The position numbers were made by a program, and so were the translations under genes. From Arcobacteraceae bacterium (lineage in GTDB: Bacteria > Campylobacterota > Campylobacteria > Campylobacterales > Arcobacteraceae): a DNA stretch of 39,745 bases. Within the stretch, counting starts at the first letter, position 1, and each line of letters begins with the position of its first letter. A model generated the notes under the pieces. It was not told the DNA's origin, made no database searches, and saw only the letters and a list, made by a program, of their open reading frames with translations. Positions 34,909 to 39,745 of the stretch are shown here, in pieces. The stretch covers positions 1 to 39,745 of the forward strand of contig JAQUAG010000021.1 in the NCBI GenBank assembly GCA_028687375.1. Reading direction: 5' to 3'.

Positions 34909-35967
34909 ATGGCAAAAATAAAAAAAAGTTTATCAACATCAGTAGAAATAGCTATCACAGAGCAAGAAAAAAGAGCAAAAGAGCAAATAGCTAGTATAGA
35001 CACAATCAAAAATCAAATAGAAGTAGAATCATCAAAACCATCAAATATTGTTTTGATTGATATTTCACTTATTGATGAGATACAATATTCAAATGGTGAG
35101 CAGATGCACAATAGAACTGGACTGATTGGTGCAGATTTGGTAAAATTAGAAGAATTAGCAAATAATATTAAATTAAATAAGCCAAATGGATTACTTAACA
35201 CAGGATTGATACAACCAATCATTGTACGAGAAGTAGGGGAGAGATATGAAAGAATTGTTGGATTTAGAAGAATAGAAGCTTTTAAACTCAATAATGACAG
35301 AGAAATTCCAGCTGTTATCATAAATTGTGATGATAAAACAGCAAGACTGCTCAGAAATTCTGAAAATCAAGATAGGGTAGATTTGAATATCTACGATAAA
35401 TTGTATGCAGATTTAGAAACAGTTAGATTGTATGGAGATTTTGATTCTATTGATGGTGTAAAATTATTTTTAGCAAAATTGGTTAAACATAACAAAGGGG
35501 AATTTGAATTTACTATTGAAGATGAAAATTTGAGTTATATAGTAAATGAGATACTTCAATCAAAATTAAATAGTGTTAGTCCAAGAACATTACTTGATAA
35601 GATTGCTATTTTTAACTATAAAGATACGATTAAAACTCCTTTAATTCAAAATAAAATCACTCAAACTATGGCAAAAATAATCTCATCAGTCAAACTAGAA
35701 GATATTAAAATAAAAGAGATTGTCGATTTTGCTATTGAAACGCAACCAACAAAAGATGAACTTAAAATTTTTATTGATAATTTATCACCAAAAGATGATG
35801 AACCAACCAAAAAGATATCAAATTTAAAAACAATTCAAAATTTAACAACGGCATTAAAACAAAAAAATATAAATATGTTGAGTGAAGATGATAAAATAGT
35901 AGTTAATAATCAATTATTACAAGTAAAAGAGTTATTAAAAAGTGTTAGTTTAAAACTTTCGAAATAG
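34909..35967 (+). CDS. parB: ParB-type partition protein
   Basis: 352 residues. ParB/RepB N-terminal CTPase fold (about 45-150) with TGLIQPIIVRE, GFRRIEAF (in place of GERRxRA), and ENQDRVDLN (ENxxR), then a helix-turn-helix region (about 185-215, LNSVSPRTLLDKI) and a C-terminal dimer part. RBS is AGGGGAG. It should bind the palindromes at 33858 and 34010. Confidence 0.87.
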   Translation: MAKIKKSLSTSVEIAITEQEKRAKEQIASIDTIKNQIEVESSKPSNIVLIDISLIDEIQYSNGEQMHNRTGLIGADLVKLEELANNIKLNKPNGLLNTGLIQPIIVREVGERYERIVGFRRIEAFKLNNDREIPAVIINCDDKTARLLRNSENQDRVDLNIYDKLYADLETVRLYGDFDSIDGVKLFLAKLVKHNKGEFEFTIEDENLSYIVNEILQSKLNSVSPRTLLDKIAIFNYKDTIKTPLIQNKITQTMAKIISSVKLEDIKIKEIVDFAIETQPTKDELKIFIDNLSPKDDEPTKKISNLKTIQNLTTALKQKNINMLSEDDKIVVNNQLLQVKELLKSVSLKLSK

Positions 35968-35999
35968 GGTGGTAAGATTTTCACTAAAGGGGAAAAATA

Positions 36000-36779
36000 A
36001 TGTTTTATAAAATGCTTTTATTTATTGTATTTGGAGTAATGGCTTTTGCCCAAAATTCAAAACTTGATGAAATTATTCAGAGGAATAAACTCAAAGTATG
36101 TGTATGGCCTGAGTATTATGGTATTTCGTATTTAGAACAAAGGACACAAACGCTTCAAGGAATTGATAGTGATTTAGCAAAAGAGTTGGCAAAAGATTTG
36201 CAAGTTTCTCTAGAATATGTTCCAAGTTCTTTTGCCACTTTGTTAGATGATGTGAATACTAATAAGTGTGATATAGCTATGTTTGCTATTGGAAATACCC
36301 AAGCAAGAGCTCAAAAAGTGCGTTTTACAACTCCGCACTTATCAAGTGATATTTATGCTGTTACTACAAAATCCAATCAAAAAATTAATAGTTGGGAAGA
36401 TATTGATAAAAAAGGGGTAGTTGTAGCTGTAGCTAAGGGTACTTATCATGAACCTGTAATGAAAAGTAAGCTCAAAAATGCGGAACTTTTAGTTGTGAGT
36501 AATTTTCATGCTAGAGAACAAGAGGTTAAAGCTGGGAGAGCTGATGTTTTTATGACAGATTATCCATTTGGAAAAAGGATGTTAGCTCAAACAAATTGGG
36601 CAAAACTTATTACACCATCTTCTACTTATTATTTAAGTGATTATAGTTGGGTAGTCAATTATGGGGATGAAAAGTGGTATCAAAGGGTAGAAAAATTTAT
36701 CAAAGATATAAAACAAGATGGTAGACTCTTAAAATATGCACAACAAAATGGGCTTGAACCAATTGTAAAATTACATTAA
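36000..36779 (+). CDS. Family 3 periplasmic solute-binding protein
   Basis: 259 residues. Signal peptide (FYKMLLFIVFGVMAFAQ), then an SBP_bac_3 fold: LKVCVWPEYYGISYL, GIDSDLAKELAKDL, VNTNKCDIAMFAIGNT, RAQKVRFTTPHLSSDIYAV. Such proteins bind amino acids or similar ligands. There is no permease or ATPase nearby; instead a membrane histidine kinase gene follows 14 bases later, so it may be the ligand-binding part of a signalling pair. It begins 32 bases after parB, with AGGGG upstream. Confidence 0.87.
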   Translation: MFYKMLLFIVFGVMAFAQNSKLDEIIQRNKLKVCVWPEYYGISYLEQRTQTLQGIDSDLAKELAKDLQVSLEYVPSSFATLLDDVNTNKCDIAMFAIGNTQARAQKVRFTTPHLSSDIYAVTTKSNQKINSWEDIDKKGVVVAVAKGTYHEPVMKSKLKNAELLVVSNFHAREQEVKAGRADVFMTDYPFGKRMLAQTNWAKLITPSSTYYLSDYSWVVNYGDEKWYQRVEKFIKDIKQDGRLLKYAQQNGLEPIVKLH

Positions 36780-36793
36780 CATAAAGATATCAC

Positions 36794-39193
36794 TTGAATA
36801 ATATTTATAAAATTCTTTTTTCATCACTTATTATTGTAGGGGTTATTGTAGGAAGTGTACTTTTCTCTACAAATAGTCTTAAAGAGGAGGTTATTAAAAC
36901 TCATCTTACTTTATCCAAACTACATGTAAATATCTTTGCAGAACAACTTGCACAAACACTGCATACCTTAGAACAAACTGTTGATAATTTAAGTTTTGCA
37001 ATCAATCAAAAAGATATTAATACAATAGAAGAAAATTTTGAACCAATACTTGCAAAAGATTCTTATATTCGTTCTATTAATATTATCGAAAATGGGGTTA
37101 TTTTATATAGTTCAAATGTAAACAATAAAGGGATGAAAGTAAATCTTTCTGAATATTATCCTATTCCTATGTTTGATAATACTATTTTGAGGTTTGGAAC
37201 ATTACACCATGGGAGAGATATTTCACAAAAAGATCCATTATTACATTACTTACCTATTATAAAAGAGATAGAAACTAGTACACAAAAAACTTACCAAATT
37301 TTAATAACACTCAATCTTGATGAACTTCACAATCAATCTTTTAGTGATATTTCAAGTGATTTGGAGATACTACGAATTGATGGAGAGCTTTTATATGCAA
37401 CTAATAATCAACAGTATAAAAATAAACATGAGATACAAACATCTTTATATCAAGAAGCGATAAAGAAAACTCTTTCATGGGGAGTTGAAACAATTGAAAA
37501 TAAAGAGTATTTAAGTGCGTATCAACTTACACAAGTCTATCCTTTGATGGTATCTATTAAATCAGATTATGAAAAAACTTTACAAGAGTGGGAGAAAAAA
37601 AGGTTATATATTCTTCTCATTTTAGCAGTGATTGTTTTGGTTTTTATTGTGTTAGCGATTACTTTGGTTGTCAAACATGATCATTCAAGAAAAGAGGAGA
37701 TACGATACCAAAAAGAGACATTAGAAAATAAGAAAAAGTTTGAGATTATCTTTGAACAGCAAAACTTTTTGGCTTCCATTTTAGATAGAGATGGGACAAT
37801 TAATCAAATAAATCATATCTTTGTAGAATTTCTAAAAGAGGAAGATGTGACAATTGTTGGAAAAAAACTTTATGAACTTTCTTGTTGGGATGAGGAGGAT
37901 AAAAATTGGATTATTTTCAATATTAAAAATTATCTAGAAGCTTCAAGTGTCACAAGAGAGCTAAAAGCAAAAGACAAAAATAATAATATTCATTTTATTG
38001 AGTTAATAATCACTTCTGTTGAATATGAAGATAATTTTAATTTAGTAGTTATTGGAACAGATATTACTCAAGATAAGCTCAAAGAGGAGAAGCTCCAAAA
38101 TGCCTACACTGTATTTAATAATACCAATGATGGGATTTTAATAACAGATAAAGATATTAAAATAGTAGATGTGAATAATGCATTTACAGTAAATACTGGG
38201 TATACCCTTGAAGATGTTATTGGGAAAAGTCCTAATATTTTAAAATCACATAGACATGATAGTATTTTTTATAAAGAGATGTGGGAAGCACTAGAAAAAG
38301 AGAATTTTTGGAATGGTGAGATTGTTAATAAAAGAAGTGATGGAGTATTTTATATAGAACTTTTAACTATCAATAAAATAGTGGGTCAAGATGGGGAACT
38401 TAAAAACTATATTGCAGTTTTTACAAATATTACAAAAGAAAAAGATCAAGAGGAACTTTTAAAAAAGAAAGAACAAATGCTTTTTCAACAATCAAAAATG
38501 GCTTCAATGGGGGAGATGTTAGAAAATATTGCTCACCAATGGAGACAACCTTTAACGGTTGTCTCAGCAGCTGCAAGTGCTATTCAGGTAAAAAAAGAAT
38601 TGGATATACTAAAAGAAGAGTTTTTAGATGAATCTTTGCAACTCATTGTATCAAGTACACAACATCTCTCAAAAACAATTGATGATTTTAGAAACTTTTT
38701 TAGACAAGATAAAGAAAAAGTAAAATTTTTACTTTCTGATTGTATTGAAAAATCTTTGAGTATTGTTAGTTCAAAGTTTGTAAGTCGTGGTATTAAACTA
38801 GAGAAAAACTTTACTGATATTACTATTTTAGGATTTCAAAATGAACTTGTACAAGTGATTATGAATATTTTAAATAATGCACGAGATGCTTTGGAGTCTA
38901 TAGAAGAAAATGACAGAATGATTTTTATCTCTACTAATACAGAGGGGAATAATGCCGTTTTAGTGATTACCGATACAGCAGGGGGTATTAAAGATGATAT
39001 TCTTGATAAGATTTTTGAACCATATTTTACTACTAAACATCAATCACAAGGTACAGGAATAGGGCTGTATATGTCAAGAGAGATTATTACTAAACATATA
39101 AAGGGAACATTGATAGCTGAAAATAAAACATTTACACACAATGAAAAATCTTATACGGGTGCTTCTTTTGTTATATCAATTCCAATGACTTGA
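36794..39193 (+). CDS. Membrane sensor histidine kinase with two PAS domains
   Basis: 799 residues from a TTG start at 36794. First helix about 7-27, a periplasmic domain about 28-270 (dCache-like by place), second helix about 271-295, PAS 1 about 315-435, PAS 2 about 440-555 (GILITDKDIKIVDVNNAF, NTGYTLEDVIGKSPNIL), HisKA with HQWRQPLTV (His about 579), HATPase (NILNNARDAL, TDTAGGI, FEPYFTTKHQSQGTGIGLY). It forms a likely unit with the solute-binding protein upstream. Its response regulator, which should follow, is only a relic (39195-39378). Confidence 0.87.
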   Translation: MNNIYKILFSSLIIVGVIVGSVLFSTNSLKEEVIKTHLTLSKLHVNIFAEQLAQTLHTLEQTVDNLSFAINQKDINTIEENFEPILAKDSYIRSINIIENGVILYSSNVNNKGMKVNLSEYYPIPMFDNTILRFGTLHHGRDISQKDPLLHYLPIIKEIETSTQKTYQILITLNLDELHNQSFSDISSDLEILRIDGELLYATNNQQYKNKHEIQTSLYQEAIKKTLSWGVETIENKEYLSAYQLTQVYPLMVSIKSDYEKTLQEWEKKRLYILLILAVIVLVFIVLAITLVVKHDHSRKEEIRYQKETLENKKKFEIIFEQQNFLASILDRDGTINQINHIFVEFLKEEDVTIVGKKLYELSCWDEEDKNWIIFNIKNYLEASSVTRELKAKDKNNNIHFIELIITSVEYEDNFNLVVIGTDITQDKLKEEKLQNAYTVFNNTNDGILITDKDIKIVDVNNAFTVNTGYTLEDVIGKSPNILKSHRHDSIFYKEMWEALEKENFWNGEIVNKRSDGVFYIELLTINKIVGQDGELKNYIAVFTNITKEKDQEELLKKKEQMLFQQSKMASMGEMLENIAHQWRQPLTVVSAAASAIQVKKELDILKEEFLDESLQLIVSSTQHLSKTIDDFRNFFRQDKEKVKFLLSDCIEKSLSIVSSKFVSRGIKLEKNFTDITILGFQNELVQVIMNILNNARDALESIEENDRMIFISTNTEGNNAVLVITDTAGGIKDDILDKIFEPYFTTKHQSQGTGIGLYMSREIITKHIKGTLIAENKTFTHNEKSYTGASFVISIPMT

Positions 39194-39194
39194 T

Positions 39195-39378
39195 TTAATG
39201 ATACTAAATGATTAAGTTTGGAAAAGTATTTTAGAATTTTATTGTAAAGCAAGCCCCAGAATATTCTAACAGAAGAAATGATAATTTAGGAACTTATTTT
39301 TTCATTAAGCCAAAATAGAGTATGAAATATGGCTAGAAATTGAATCCTTAAATTTCGTAATGTAACAGTTTTCGTGAC
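39195..39378 (+). pseudogene. Relic of a response regulator DNA-binding domain
   Basis: The stretch aligns on the plus strand with the coding strand of the regulator at 26896-27585: 39311-39333 gives IEYEIW and matches 19 of 23 bases of its IEYEIW codons; 39337-39350 matches the last codons and stop (only one base differs); the DNA behind it (TAACAGTTTTCGTG, 39362-39375) matches the DNA behind the intact gene (26877-26890 on the plus strand). The middle of the wHTH is deleted and the earlier part is shifted. Confidence 0.6.
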
Positions 39379-39442
39379 ATTTTTTTGATAAGATGTTTAT
39401 TTTAATGATATTTATAAAAAAGCTTATTCAAAGAATTTGATT

Positions 39443-39461
39443 TTCCGTCACCATTCCGTCA
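39443..39461. promoter_or_regulatory. Direct repeat TTCCGTCA, 11 bases apart
   Basis: TTCCGTCA at 39443-39450 and 39454-39461. The spacing of one helical turn suggests binding of two protein units on one face of the DNA, upstream of the small secreted gene. Confidence 0.35.
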
Positions 39462-39541
39462 TAGATTTGATAGAATAAAATTATTTTTAGAAGTTGATTG
39501 ATTTTAAGAATATTATTTTAGTTTATGCCAATGGAAAGATT

Positions 39542-39703
39542 GTGTATAAAAAATTAATGTTATTAGGGGTGTTATTTTTAACTGAACAAGTTTTAGCAGA
39601 GGAAGTTATTAATCCATATGCAGTAAACTCTACAGGTAATACAAATGATAAGAGTATGTTTTTAAAATACAAAACATACAGAGATTTTAAAAAGCATTAC
39701 TAA
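39542..39703 (+). CDS. Small secreted or membrane protein, unknown
   Basis: 53 residues from GTG at 39542, chosen for GGAAAG just upstream; a TTG start 16 codons earlier is an alternative. The first 19 residues are a signal peptide (MYKKLMLLGVLFLTEQVLA), followed by a polar tail (EEVINPYAVNSTGNTND...). I do not recognise it. The next start (39731) follows closely, so it may be the first gene of an operon that leaves the window. Confidence 0.5.
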   Translation: MYKKLMLLGVLFLTEQVLAEEVINPYAVNSTGNTNDKSMFLKYKTYRDFKKHY

Positions 39704-39730
39704 AATAATGGATAAAAGGTAAATAAATAA

Positions 39731-39745
39731 ATGAATAATGAACAT
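39731..39745 (+). CDS. Start of a further gene, cut by the window edge
   Basis: ATG at 39731 followed by four codons (MNNEH). AAAGG lies about 11 bases upstream. Too short to identify. Confidence 0.3.

Noticed and set aside
1-39745. tRNA or rRNA genes, insertion sequences, integrase genes
   Set aside because: None was visible: no transposase or recombinase frame, and no tRNA-like cloverleaf found by eye. So mobility is inferred only from the replication genes and relics.
1-39745. The window as a complete circular plasmid
   Set aside because: Joining the right edge to the left does not extend the giant gene with sensible residues, since the sequence at the right edge codes on the other strand. 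The replicon is therefore larger than the window.

Overview
This is an AT-rich window (GC clearly low by eye). It carries the nitrate reductase gene order napA-G-H-B-F-L-D with no napC, which is characteristic of Campylobacterota (Epsilonproteobacteria). Gene style suggests an Arcobacter- or Sulfurimonas-like bacterium; I infer this and have not searched. A Rep_3-family initiator behind an iteron origin, a DnaB-type helicase, and ParA/ParB with their own palindromes lie in the right third. The window is therefore probably part of a plasmid, chromid or integrated plasmid that also carries a respiratory nitrate reduction island.

Layout. 1-5091 (minus): one uninterrupted reading frame, open at the left edge, for a giant modular secreted protein (PKD-like domain, 14 BspA/DUF285 repeats, cadherin-like modules, 11 NHL blades), preceded by a 35-residue membrane microprotein. 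5383-10977: a two-component cluster with an NMT1-type sensor fused to a HisKA_2 kinase, a 7TMR-DISM kinase with its OmpR-type regulator, a receiver-wHTH regulator, and an orphan wHTH. 11000-11062: a relic of a napB 3' end. 11105-23106 (minus): nnrS, a three-gene MacB/DevBCA-type exporter, a single-PAS protein, napD, napL, an 87-residue unknown, napF, napB, napH, napG, napA. 23282-24927 (plus): a Crp/Fnr regulator translationally coupled to a PilJ/NarX-type nitrate-sensor-like protein with no output domain. 24944-26678 (minus): mobB and moeA for the molybdenum cofactor of NapA. 26896-28331: a response regulator with a relic of its kinase upstream, and a pentapeptide-repeat protein. 28465-30152: a cupin and a HemN/HemW-like radical SAM protein. 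30153-36000: origin, rep, dnaB-like gene, parA, parB. 36000-39745: a periplasmic binding protein, a double-PAS kinase, a relic of a response regulator, and the start of a new gene set.

How the parts fit. Four promoters (napA, the Crp/Fnr gene, moeA, nnrS) each carry a TTGAN-N4-NTCAA type palindrome about 41 bp upstream of the inferred start site, followed by a plausible -10 hexamer. They look like one regulon: electron transfer and catalysis (Nap), cofactor supply (MoeA/MobB), NO-related stress (NnrS), and the regulator itself. Reading and decay of duplicated pieces (napB tail, response regulator tail, kinase tail, a 363/364-bp tandem duplication inside the origin) show a region with active recombination.

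The two most unusual observations are NHL beta-propellers inserted, twice, into the middle of dystroglycan-type cadherin domains of the giant protein, and the output-less nitrate-sensor-like protein coupled to the Crp/Fnr gene.
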